Source: Panagrolaimus kolymaensis
Taxonomy: Eukaryota; Nematoda; Chromadorea; Rhabditida; Panagrolaimidae
NCBI GenBank assembly: GCA_028622995.1
Contig: JAJQJQ010000048.1
Coordinates: 1,116,001-1,180,000, forward strand
Reading direction: 5' to 3'
Length of the DNA stretch: 64,000 nt
Positions 15,501 through 28,900 of the stretch are shown in pieces (the stretch's first letter is position 1; the number at the start of each line of letters is the position of its first letter). A program made the translations under genes and the position numbers. Under the pieces are notes generated by a model that saw nothing but the letters and a program-made list of their open reading frames with translations, did no database searches and was not told the DNA's origin.

Positions 15501-17660
15501 TTCAAAACGAGTTTCATTAATGTTTTGACTCATGGCTTGTTGCTTGATGCAACAGTAAAAATATAATTTTTGGTTGAAGCTCATAAATGGTATGCGATTC
15601 AAAATCCCTTTGGGAATAATTTTGAAATATTTAATAAAAAATATTTGGCTTAAAATATTCATATGTCCAATTCAAGCCCTAATTCAAAACGAGTTTCATT
15701 AATGTTTTGACTCATGGCTTGTTGCTTGATGCAACAGTAAAAATATAATTTTTGGTTGAAGGTCATAAATGGTATGCGATTCAAAATCCTTTTGGGAATA
15801 ATTTTGAAATAATTAATAAAAAATATTTGGCTTAAAATATTCATATGTCCAATTCAAGCCCTAATTCAAAACGAGTTTCATTAATGTTTTGACTCATGGC
15901 TTGTTGCTTGATGCAACAGTAAAAATATAATTTTTGGTTGAAGGTCATAAATGGTATGCGTTTCAAAATCCCTTTGGGAATAATTTTGAAATAATTATTA
16001 AAAAATATTTAAAACAAAATATTCATATGTCCAATTCAAGCCCTAATTCAAAACGAGTTTCACACTTATGTCTTTCATCAAAGCTTGCTTGATGCAACAG
16101 TAAAAATATAATTTTTGGTTGAAGGTCATAAATGGTATGCGTTTCAAAATCCCTTTGGGAATAATTTTGAAATAATTATTAAAAAATATTTAAAACAAAA
16201 TATTCATATGTCCAATTCAAGCCCTAATTCAAAACGAGTTTCACACTTATGTCTTTCATCAAAGCTTGCTTGATGCAACAGTAAAAATATAATTTTTGGT
16301 TGAAGGTCATAAATGGTATGCGATTCAAAATCCTTTTGGGAATAATTTTGAAATAATTAATAAAAAATATTTGGCTTAAAATATTCATATGTCCAATTCA
16401 AGCCCTAATTCAAAACGAGTTTCATTAATGTTTTGACTCATGGCTTGTTGCTTGATGCAACAGTAAAAATATAATTTTTGGTTGAAGCTCATAAATGGTA
16501 TGCGATTCAAAATCCCCTTGGGAATAATTTTGAAATATTTAATAAAAAATATTTGGCTTAAAATATTCATATGTCCAATTCAAGCCCTAATTCAAAACGA
16601 GTTTCATTAATGTTTTGACTCATGGCTTGTTGCTTGATGCAACAGTAAAAATATAATTTTTGGTTGAAGGTCATAAATGGTATGCGATTCAAAATCCTTT
16701 TGGGAATAATTTTGAAATAATTAATAAAAAATATTTGGCTTAAAATATTCATATGTCCAATTCAAGCCCTAATTCAAAACGAGTTTCATTAATGTTTTGA
16801 CTCATGGCTTGTTGCTTGATGCAACAGTAAAAATATAATTTTTGGTTGAAGGTCATAAATGGTATGCGATTCAAAATCCCTTTGGGAATAATTTTGATAT
16901 AATTAATAAAAAATATTTGGCTTAAAATATTCATATGTCCAATTCAAGCCCTAATTCAAAACGAGTTTCACACTTATGTCTTTCATCAAAGCTTGCTTGA
17001 TGCAACAGTAAAAATATAATTTTTTGTTGAAGGTCATAAATGGTATGCGATTCAAAATCCCCTTGGGAATAATTTTGAAATATTTAATAAAAAATATTTG
17101 GCTTAAAATATTCATATGTCCAATTCAAGCCCTAATTCAAAACGAGTTTCATTAATGTTTTGACTCATGGCTTGTTGCTTGATGCAACAGTAAAAATATA
17201 ATTTTTGGTTGAAGCTCATAAATGGTATGCGATTCAAAATCCCCTTGGGAATAATTTTGAAATATTTAATAAAAAATATTTGGCTTAAAATATTCATATG
17301 TCCAATTCAAGCCCTAATTCAAAACGAGTTTCATTAATGTTTTGACTCATGGCTTGTTGCTTGATGCAACAGTAAAAATATAATTTTTGGTTGAAGGTCA
17401 TAAATGGTATGCGATTCAAAATCCTTTTGGGAATAATTTTGAAATAATTAATAAAAAATATTTGGCTTAAAATATTCATATGTCCAATTCAAGTCCTAAT
17501 TCAAAACGAGTTTCATTAATGTTTTGACTCATGGCTTGTTGCTTGATGCAACAGTAAAAATATAATTTTTGGTTGAAGGTCATAAATGGTATGCGTTTCA
17601 AAATCCCTTTGGGAATAATTTTGAAATAAATATTAAAAAATATTTAAAACAAAATATTCA

Positions 17661-20600
17661 TATGTTCAATTCAAGCCCTAATTCAAAACGAGTTTCACAC
17701 TTATGTCTTTCATCAAAGCTTGCTTGATGCAACAGTAAAAATATAATTTTTGGTTGAAGGTCATAAATGGTATGCGTTTCAAAATCCCTTTGGGAATAAT
17801 TTTGAAATAAATATTAAAAAATATTTAAAACAAAATATTCATATGTCCAATTCAAGCCCTAATTCAAAACGAGTTTCACACTTATGTCTTTCATCAAAGC
17901 TTGCTTGATGCAACAGTAAAAATATAATTTTTGGTTGAAGGTCATAAATGGTATGCGTTTCAAAATCCCTTTGGGAATAATTTTGAAATAAATATTAAAA
18001 AATATTTAAAACAAAATATTCATATGTCCAATTCAAGCCCTAATTCAAAACGAGTTTCACACTTATGTCTTTCATCAAAGCTTGCTTGATGCAACAGTAA
18101 AAATATAATTTTTGGTTGAAGGTCATAAATGGTATGCGTTTCAAAATCCCTTTGGGAATAATTTTGAAATAATTATTAAAAAAAATTTAAAACAAAATAT
18201 TCATATGTCCAATTCAAGCCCTAATTCAAAACGAGTTTCATTAATGTTTTGACTCATGGCTTGTTGCTTGATGCAACAGTAAAAATATAATTTTTGGTTG
18301 AAGGTCATAAATGGTATACGTTTCAAAATCCCTTTGGGAATAATTTTGAAATAATTATTAAAAAATATTTAAAACAAAATATTCATATGTCCAATTCAAG
18401 CCCTAATTCAAAACGAGTTTCACACTTATGTCTTTCATCAAAGCTTGCTTGATGCAACAGTAAAAATATAATTTTTGGTTGAAGGTCATAAATGGTATGC
18501 GTTTCAAAATCCCTTTGGGAATAATTTTGAAATAATTATTAAAAAATATTTAAAACAAAATATTCATATGTCCAATTCAAGCCCTAATTCAAAACGAGTT
18601 TCACACTTATGTCTTTCATCAAAGCTTGCTTGATGCAACAGTAAAAATATAATTTTTGGTTGAAGGTCATAAATGGTATGCGATTCAAAATCCTTTTGGG
18701 AATAATTTTGAAATAATTATTAAAAAATATTTAAAACAAAATATTCATATGTCCAATTCAAGCCCTAATTCAAAACGAGTTTCATTAATGTTTTGACTCA
18801 TGGCTTGTTGCTTGATGCAACAGTAAAAATATAATTTTTGGTTGAAGGTCATAAATGGTATACGTTTCAAAATCCCTTTGGGAATAATTTTGAAATAATT
18901 ATTAAAAAATATTTAAAACAAAATATTCATATGTCCAATTCAAGCCCTAATTCAAAACGAGTTTCACACTTATGTCTTTCATCAAAGCTTGCTTGATGCA
19001 ACAGTAAAAATATAATTTTTGGTTGAAGGTCATAAATGGTATGCGATTCAAAATCCTTTTGGGAATAATTTTGAAATAATTATTAAAAAATATTTAAAAC
19101 AAAATATTCATATGTCCAATTCAAGCCCTAATTCAAAACGAGTTTCACACTTATGTCTTTCATCAAAGCTTGCTTGATGCAACAGTAAAAATATAATTTT
19201 TGGTTGAAGGTCATAAATGGTATACGTTTCAAAATCCCTTTGGGAATAATTTTGAAATAATTATTAAAAAATATTTAAAACAAAATATTCATATGTCCAA
19301 TTCAAGCCCTAATTCAAAACGAGTTTCACACTTATGTCTTTCATCAAAGCTTGCTTGATGCAACAGTAAAAATATAATTTTTGGTTGAAGGTCATAAATG
19401 GTATGCGATTCAAAATCCCTTTGGGAATAATTTTGATATAATTAATAAAAAATATTTGGCTTAAAATATTCATATGTCCAATTCAAGCCCTAATTCAAAA
19501 CGAGTTTCACACTTATGTCTTTCATCAAAGCTTGCTTGATGCAACAGTAAAAATATAATTTTTGGTTGAAGGTCATAAATGGTATGCGTTTCAAAATCCC
19601 TTTGGGAATAATTTTGAAATAAATATTAAAAAATATTTAAAACAAAATATTCATATGTCCAATTCAAGCCCTAATTCAAAACGAGTTTCACACTTATGTC
19701 TTTCATCAAAGCTTGCTTGATGCAACAGTAAAAATATAATTTTTGGTTGAAGGTCATAAATGGTATGCGTTTCAAAATCCCTTTGGGAATAATTTTGAAA
19801 TAAATATTAAAAAATATTTAAAACAAAATATTCATATGTCCAATTCAAGCCCTAATTCAAAACGAGTTTCACACTTATGTCTTTCATCAAAGCTTGCTTG
19901 ATGCAACAGTAAAAATATAATTTTTGGTTGAAGGTCATAAATGGTATGCGTTTCAAAATCCCTTTGGGAATAATTTTGAAATAAATATTAAAAAATATTT
20001 AAAACAAAATATTCATATGTCCAATTCAAGCCCTAATTCAAAACGAGTTTCACACTTATGTCTTTCATCAAAGCTTGCTTGATGCAACAGTAAAAATATA
20101 ATTTTTGGTTGAAGGTCATAAATGGTATGCGTTTCAAAATCCCTTTGGGAATAATTTTGAAATAAATATTAAAAAATATTTAAAACAAAATATTCATATG
20201 TCCAATTCAAGCCCTAATTCAAAACGAGTTTCACACTTATGTCTTTCATCAAAGCTTGCTTGATGCAACAGTAAAAATATAATTTTTGGTTGAAGGTCAT
20301 AAATGGTATGCGTTTCAAAATCCCTTTGGGAATAATTTTGAAATAAATATTAAAAAATATTTAAAACAAAATATTCATATGTCCAATTCAAGCCCTAATT
20401 CAAAACGAGTTTCACACTTATGTCTTTCATCAAAGCTTGCTTGATGCAACAGTAAAAATATAATTTTTGGTTGAAGGTCATAAATGGTATGCGTTTCAAA
20501 ATCCCTTTGGGAATAATTTTGAAATAATTATTAAAAAAAATTTAAAACAAAATATTCATATGTCCAATTCAAGCCCTAATTCAAAACGAGTTTCACACTT

Positions 20601-23600
20601 ATGTCTTTCATCAAAGCTTGCTTGATGCAACAGTAAAAATATAATTTTTGGTTGAAGGTCATAAATGGTATGCGTTTCAAAATCCCTTTGGGAATAATTT
20701 TGAAATAATTATTAAAAAATATTTAAAACAAAATATTCATATGTCCAATTCAAGCCCTAATTCAAAACGAGTTTCACACTTATGTCTTTCATCAAAGCTT
20801 GCTTGATGCAACTGTAAAAATATAATTTTTGGTTGAAGGTCATAAATGGTATGCGTTTCAAAATCCCTTTGGGAATAATTTTGAAATAATTATTAAAAAA
20901 TATTTAAAACAAAATATTCATATGTCCAATTCAAGCCCTAATTCAAAACGAGTTTCACACTTATGTCTTTCATCAAAGCTTGCTTGATGCAACAGTAAAA
21001 ATATAATTTTTGGTTGAAGGTCATAAATGGTATGCGTTTCAAAATCCCTTTGGGAATAATTTTGAAATAATTATTAAAAAATATTTAAAACAAAATATTC
21101 ATATGTCCAATTCAAGCCCTAATTCAAAACGAGTTTCATTAATGTTTTGACTCATGGCTTGTTGCTTGATGCAACAGTAAAAATATAATTTTTGGTTGAA
21201 GGTCATAAATGGTATGCGTTTCAAAATCCCTTTGGGAATAATTTTGAAATAAATATTAAAAAATATTTAAAACAAAATATTCATATGTCCAATTCAAGCC
21301 CTAATTCAAAACGAGTTTCACACTTATGTCTTTCATCAAAGCTTGCTTGATGCAACAGTAAAAATATAATTTTTGGTTGAAGGTCATAAATGGTATGCGT
21401 TTCAAAATCCCTTTGGGAATAATTTTGAAATAATTATTAAAAAATATTTAAAACAAAATATTCATATGTCCAATTCAAGCCCTAATTCAAAACGAGTTTC
21501 ACACTTATGTCTTTCATCAAAGCTTGCTTGATGCAACAGTAAAAATATAATTTTTGGTTGAAGGTCATAAATGGTATGCGTTTCAAAATCCCTTTGGGAA
21601 TAATTTTGAAATAATTATTAAAAAAAATTTAAAACAAAATATTCATATGTCCAATTCAAGCCCTAATTCAAAACGAGTTTCATTAATGTTTTGACTCTGG
21701 CTTGTTGCTTGATGCAACAGTAAAAATATAATTTTTGGTTGAAGGTCATAAATGGTATACGTTTCAAAATCCCTTTGGGAATAATTTTGAAATAATTATT
21801 AAAAAATATTTAAAACAAAATATTCATATGTCCAATTCAAGCCCTAATTCAAAACGAGTTTCACACTTATGTCTTTCATCAAAGCTTGCTTGATGGAACA
21901 GTAAAAATATAATTTTTGGTTGAAGGTCATAAATGGTATGCGATTCAAAATCCCTTTGGGAATAATTTTGAAATAATTATTAAAAAATATTTAAAACAAA
22001 ATATTCATATGTCCAATTCAAGCCCTAATTCAAAACGAGTTTCATTAATGTTTTGACTCATGGCTTGTTGCTTGATGCAACAGTAAAAATATAATTTTTG
22101 GTTGAAGGTCATAAATGGTATACGTTTCAAAATCCCTTTGGGAATAATTTTGAAATAATTATTAAAAAATATTTAAAACAAAATATTCATATGTCCAATT
22201 CAAGCCCTAATTCAAAACGAGTTTCACACTTATGTCTTTCATCAAAGCTTGCTTGATGCAACAGTAAAAATATAATTTTTGGTTGAAGGTCATAAATGGT
22301 ATGCGTTTCAAAATCCCTTTGGGAATAATTTTGAAATAATTATTAAAAAATATTTAAAACAAAATATTCATATGTCCAATTCAAGCCCTAATTCAAAACG
22401 AGTTTCATTAATGTTTTGACTCATGGCTTGTTGCTTGATGCAACAGTAAAAATATAATTTTTGGTTGAAGGTCATAAATGGTATGCGTTTCAAAATCCCT
22501 TTGGGAATAATTTTGAAATAAATATTAAAAAATATTTAAAACAAAATATTCATATGTCCAATTCAAGCCCTAATTCAAAACGAGTTTCACACTTATGTCT
22601 TTCATCAAAGCTTGCTTGATGCAACAGTAAAAATATAATTTTTGGTTGAAGGTCATAAATGGTATGCGTTTCAAAATCCCTTTGGGAATAATTTTGAAAT
22701 AATTATTAAAAAATATTTAAAACAAAATATTCATATGTCCAATTCAAGCCCTAATTCAAAACGAGTTTCACACTTATGTCTTTCATCAAAGCTTGCTTGA
22801 TGCAACAGTAAAAATATAATTTTTGGTTGAAGGTCATAAATGGTATGCGTTTCAAAATCCCTTTGGGAATAATTTTGAAATAAATATTAAAAAATATTTA
22901 AAACAAAATATTCATATGTCCAATTCAAGCCCTAATTCAAAACGAGTTTCACACTTATGTCTTTCATCAAAGCTTGCTTGATGCAACAGTAAAAATATAA
23001 TTTTTGGTTGAAGGTCATAAATGGTATGCGTTTCAAAATCCCTTTGGGAATAATTTTGAAATAAATATTAAAAAATATTTAAAACAAAATATTCATATGT
23101 CCAATTCAAGCCCTAATTCAAAACGAGTTTCACACTTATGTCTTTCATCAAAGCTTGCTTGATGCAACAGTAAAAATATAATTTTTGGTTGAAGGTCATA
23201 AATGGTATGCGTTTCAAAATCCCTTTGGGAATAATTTTGAAATAATTATTAAAAAAAATTTAAAACAAAATATTCATATGTCCAATTCAAGCCCTAATTC
23301 AAAACGAGTTTCACACTTATGTCTTTCATCAAAGCTTGCTTGATGCAACAGTAAAAATATAATTTTTGGTTGAAGGTCATAAATGGTATGCGTTTCAAAA
23401 TCCCTTTGGGAATAATTTTGAAATAATTATTAAAAAATATTTAAAACAAAATATTCATATGTCCAATTCAAGCCCTAATTCAAAACGAGTTTCACACTTA
23501 TGTCTTTCATCAAAGCTTGCTTGATGCAACTGTAAAAATATAATTTTTGGTTGAAGGTCATAAATGGTATGCGTTTCAAAATCCCTTTGGGAATAATTTT

Positions 23601-26000
23601 GAAATAATTATTAAAAAATATTTAAAACAAAATATTCATATGTCCAATTCAAGCCCTAATTCAAAACGAGTTTCACACTTATGTCTTTCATCAAAGCTTG
23701 CTTGATGCAACAGTAAAAATATAATTTTTGGTTGAAGGTCATAAATGGTATGCGTTTCAAAATCCCTTTGGGAATAATTTTGAAATAATTATTAAAAAAT
23801 ATTTAAAACAAAATATTCATATGTCCAATTCAAGCCCTAATTCAAAACGAGTTTCATTAATGTTTTGACTCATGGCTTGTTGCTTGATGCAACAGTAAAA
23901 ATATAATTTTTGGTTGAAGGTCATAAATGGTATGCGTTTCAAAATCCCTTTGGGAATAATTTTGAAATAAATATTAAAAAATATTTAAAACAAAATATTC
24001 ATATGTCCAATTCAAGCCCTAATTCAAAACGAGTTTCACACTTATGTCTTTCATCAAAGCTTGCTTGATGCAACAGTAAAAATATAATTTTTGGTTGAAG
24101 GTCATAAATGGTATGCGTTTCAAAATCCCTTTGGGAATAATTTTGAAATAATTATTAAAAAATATTTAAAACAAAATATTCATATGTCCAATTCAAGCCC
24201 TAATTCAAAACGAGTTTCACACTTATGTCTTTCATCAAAGCTTGCTTGATGCAACAGTAAAAATATAATTTTTGGTTGAAGGTCATAAATGGTATGCGTT
24301 TCAAAATCCCTTTGGGAATAATTTTGAAATAATTATTAAAAAAAATTTAAAACAAAATATTCATATGTCCAATTCAAGCCCTAATTCAAAACGAGTTTCA
24401 TTAATGTTTTGACTCTGGCTTGTTGCTTGATGCAACAGTAAAAATATAATTTTTGGTTGAAGGTCATAAATGGTATACGTTTCAAAATCCCTTTGGGAAT
24501 AATTTTGAAATAATTATTAAAAAATATTTAAAACAAAATATTCATATGTCCAATTCAAGCCCTAATTCAAAACGAGTTTCACACTTATGTCTTTCATCAA
24601 AGCTTGCTTGATGGAACAGTAAAAATATAATTTTTGGTTGAAGGTCATAAATGGTATGCGATTCAAAATCCCTTTGGGAATAATTTTGAAATAATTATTA
24701 AAAAATATTTAAAACAAAATATTCATATGTCCAATTCAAGCCCTAATTCAAAACGAGTTTCATTAATGTTTTGACTCATGGCTTGTTGCTTGATGCAACA
24801 GTAAAAATATAATTTTTGGTTGAAGGTCATAAATGGTATACGTTTCAAAATCCCTTTGGGAATAATTTTGAAATAATTATTAAAAAATATTTAAAACAAA
24901 ATATTCATATGTCCAATTCAAGCCCTAATTCAAAACGAGTTTCACACTTATGTCTTTCATCAAAGCTTGCTTGATGCAACAGTAAAAATATAATTTTTGG
25001 TTGAAGGTCATAAATGGTATGCGTTTCAAAATCCCTTTGGGAATAATTTTGAAATAATTATTAAAAAATATTTAAAACAAAATATTCATATGTCCAATTC
25101 AAGCCCTAATTCAAAACGAGTTTCATTAATGTTTTGACTCATGGCTTGTTGCTTGATGCAACAGTAAAAATATAATTTTTGGTTGAAGGTCATAAATGGT
25201 ATGCGTTTCAAAATCCCTTTGGGAATAATTTTGAAATAAATATTAAAAAATATTTAAAACAAAATATTCATATGTCCAATTCAAGCCCTAATTCAAAACG
25301 AGTTTCACACTTATGTCTTTCATCAAAGCTTGCTTGATGCAACAGTAAAAATATAATTTTTGGTTGAAGGTCATAAATGGTATGCGTTTCAAAATCCCTT
25401 TGGGAATAATTTTGAAATAATTATTAAAAAATATTTAAAACAAAATATTCATATGTCCAATTCAAGCCCTAATTCAAAACGAGTTTCACACTTATGTCTT
25501 TCATCAAAGCTTGCTTGATGCAACAGTAAAAATATAATTTTTGGTTGAAGGTCATAAATGGTATGCGTTTCAAAATCCCTTTGGGAATAATTTTGAAATA
25601 ATTATTAAAAAAAATTTAAAACAAAATATTCATATGTCCAATTCAAGCCCTAATTCAAAACGAGTTTCATTAATGTTTTGACTCATGGCTTGTTGCTTGA
25701 TGCAACAGTAAAAATATAATTTTTGGTTGAAGGTCATAAATGGTATACGTTTCAAAATCCCTTTGGGAATAATTTTGAAATAATTATTAAAAAATATTTA
25801 AAACAAAATATTCATATGTCCAATTCAAGCCCTAATTCAAAACGAGTTTCACACTTATGTCTTTCATCAAAGCTTGCTTGATGGAACAGTAAAAATATAA
25901 TTTTTGGTTGAAGGTCATAAATGGTATGCGATTCAAAATCCCTTTGGGAATAATTTTGAAATAATTATTAAAAAATATTTAAAACAAAATATTCATATGT
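17661..26000. repeat. Array domain II: mainly type A monomers with the TTTAAAACAAAA linker
   Basis: Type A cores dominate, and almost all linkers are of the TTTAAAAC form (one TTTGGCTT unit is seen near 19.44 kb). Marker mutations include GTATACG in place of GTATGCG, CAACTGTAA in place of CAACAGTAA, and a 3-bp deletion, GACTCTGG in place of GACTCATGG. These markers define the long higher-order repeat annotated separately. Confidence 0.85.
20300..25740. repeat. Two tandem copies of a 2,718-bp, 15-monomer higher-order repeat
   Basis: Private markers recur exactly 2,718 bp apart: CAACTGTAA (about 20,810 and 23,528), GACTCTGG (21,693 and 24,411), GTATAC (21,755 and 24,473; 22,118 and 24,836) and GATGGAAC in a type A unit (21,892 and 24,610). 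2,718 bp is 15 monomers. A further 1,270-bp (7-unit) partial copy follows, with GTATAC at 25,743. Outer limits are approximate, set by where marker agreement ends. Confidence 0.9.
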
Positions 26001-28900
26001 CCAATTCAAGCCCTAATTCAAAACGAGTTTCATTAATGTTTTGACTCATGGCTTGTTGCTTGATGGAACAGTAAAAATATAATTTTTGGTTGAAGGTCAT
26101 AAATGGTATGCGATTAAAAATCCCTTTGGGAATAATTTTGAAATAATTAATAAAAAATATTTAAAACAAAATATTCATATGTCCAATTCAAGCCCTAATT
26201 CAAAACGAGTTTCATTAATGTTTTGACTCATGGCTTGTTGCTTGATGGAACAGTAAAAATATAATTTTTGGTTGAAGGTCATAAATGGTATGCGATTCAA
26301 AATCCCTTTGGGAATAATTTTGAAATAATTATTAAAAAATATTTAAAACAAAATATTCATATGTCCAATTCAAGCCCTAATTCAAAACGAGTTTCATTAA
26401 TGTTTTGACTCATGGCTTGTTGCTTGATGGAACAGTAAAAATATAATTTTTGGTTGAAGGTCATAAATGGTATGCGATTCAAAATCCCTTTGGGAATAAT
26501 TTTGAAATAATTAATTAAAAATATTTGGCTTAAAATATTCATATGTCCAATTCAAGCCCTAATTCAAAACGAGTTTCATTAATGTTTTGACTCATGGCTT
26601 GTTGCTTGATGGAACAGTAAAAATATAATTTTTGGTTGAAGGTCATAAATGGTATGCGATTCAAAATCCCTTTGGGAATAATTTTGAAATAATTAATTAA
26701 AAATATTTGGCTTAAAATATTCATATGTCCAATTCAAGCCCTAATTCAAAACGAGTTTCATTAATGTTTTGACTCATGGCTTGTTGCTTGATGGAACAGT
26801 AAAAATATAATTTTTGGTTGAAGGTCATAAATGGTATGCGATTAAAAATCCCTTTGGGAATAATTTTGAAATAATTAATAAAAAATATTTAAAACAAAAT
26901 ATTCATATGTCCAATTCAAGCCCTAATTCAAAACGAGTTTCATTAATGTTTTGACTCATGGCTTGTTGCTTGATGGAACAGTAAAAATATAATTTTTGGT
27001 TGAAGGTCATAAATGGTATGCGATTAAAAATCCCTTTGGGAATAATTTTGAAATAATTATTAAAAAATATTTAAAACAAAATATTCATATGTCCAATTCA
27101 AGCCCTAATTCAAAACGAGTTTCATTAATGTTTTGACTCATGGCTTGTTGCTTGATGGAACAGTAAAAATATAATTTTTGGTTGAAGGTCATAAATGGTA
27201 TGCGATTCAAAATCCCTTTGGGAATAATTTTGAAATAATTAATTAAAAATATTTGGCTTAAAATATTCATATGTCCAATTCAAGCCCTAATTCAAAACGA
27301 GTTTCATTAATGTTTTGACTCATGGCTTGTTGCTTGATGGAACAGTAAAAATATAATTTTTGGTTGAAGGTCATAAATGGTATGCGATTAAAAATCCCTT
27401 TGGGAATAATTTTGAAATAATTAATAAAAAATATTTAAAACAAAATATTCATATGTCCAATTCAAGCCCTAATTCAAAACGAGTTTCATTAATGTTTTGA
27501 CTCATGGCTTGTTGCTTGATGGAACAGTAAAAATATAATTTTTGGTTGAAGGTCATAAATGGTATGCGATTCAAAATCCCTTTGGGAATAATTTTGAAAT
27601 AATTAATTAAAAATATTTGGCTTAAAATATTCATATGTCCAATTCAAGCCCTAATTCAAAACGAGTTTCATTAATGTTTTGACTCATGGCTTGTTGCTTG
27701 ATGGAACAGTAAAAATATAATTTTTGGTTGAAGGTCATAAATGGTATGCGATTCAAAATCCCTTTGGGAATAATTTTGAAATAATTAATTAAAAATATTT
27801 GGCTTAAAATATTCATATGTCCAATTCAAGCCCTAATTCAAAACGAGTTTCATTAATGTTTTGACTCATGGCTTGTTGCTTGATGGAACAGTAAAAATAT
27901 AATTTTTGGTTGAAGGTCATAAATGGTATGCGATTAAAAATCCCTTTGGGAATAATTTTGAAATAATTAATAAAAAATATTTAAAACAAAATATTCATAT
28001 GTCCAATTCAAGCCCTAATTCAAAACGAGTTTCATTAATGTTTTGACTCATGGCTTGTTGCTTGATGGAACAGTAAAAATATAATTTTTGGTTGAAGGTC
28101 ATAAATGGTATGCGATTAAAAATCCCTTTGGGAATAATTTTGAAATAATTATTAAAAAATATTTAAAACAAAATATTCATATGTCCAATTCAAGCCCTAA
28201 TTCAAAACGAGTTTCATTAATGTTTTGACTCATGGCTTGTTGCTTGATGGAACAGTAAAAATATAATTTTTGGTTGAAGGTCATAAATGGTATGCGATTC
28301 AAAATCCCTTTGGGAATAATTTTGAAATAATTAATTAAAAATATTTGGCTTAAAATATTCATATGTCCAATTCAAGCCCTAATTCAAAACGAGTTTCATT
28401 AATGTTTTGACTCATGGCTTGTTGCTTGATGGAACAGTAAAAATATAATTTTTGGTTGAAGGTCATAAATGGTATGCGATTAAAAATCCCTTTGGGAATA
28501 ATTTTGAAATAATTAATAAAAAATATTTAAAACAAAATATTCATATGTCCAATTCAAGCCCTAATTCAAAACGAGTTTCATTAATGTTTTGACTCATGGC
28601 TTGTTGCTTGATGGAACAGTAAAAATATAATTTTTGGTTGAAGGTCATAAATGGTATGCGATTCAAAATCCCTTTGGGAATAATTTTGAAATAATTAATA
28701 AAAAATATTTAAAACAAAATATTCATATGTCCAATTCAAGCCCTAATTCAAAACGAGTTTCATTAATGTTTTGACTCATGGCTTGTTGCTTGATGGAACA
28801 GTAAAAATATAATTTTTGGTTGAAGGTCATAAATGGTATGCGATTCAAAATCCCTTTGGGAATAATTTTGATATAATTAATAAAAAATATTTGGCTTAAA
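26000..28900. repeat. Array domain III: type B monomers with GATGGAAC and a 1,092-bp six-monomer repeat
   Basis: Here GATGCAAC is replaced by GATGGAAC in every B unit, and a new linker, AATTAATTAAAAATATTTGG, appears. CGATTAAAAATCCC (normally CGATTCAAAATCCC) marks units at 26,839/27,931, 27,021/28,113 and 27,385/28,477. Each pair is 1,092 bp apart, exactly 6 x 182. Confidence 0.9.

Larger units (their letters stand above)
1..17660. repeat. Array domain I: mixed A/B monomers with many overlapping higher-order repeats
   Basis: A and B cores are intermixed, and two linker variants occur (TTTAAAACAAAATATT and TTTGGCTTAAAATATT). Rare variants recur at several spacings. The block with GAAGCTCATAAATGG is at about 4,580 and 6,034 (1,453 bp, 8 units), at 8,576 and 9,484 (908 bp, 5 units), and at 9,484 and 10,754 (1,270 bp, 7 units). 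AAATCATCATATG recurs at 364 bp (2 units) near 11.8-12.2 kb. Overlapping periods in whole monomers indicate repeated unequal exchange. Confidence 0.85.
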
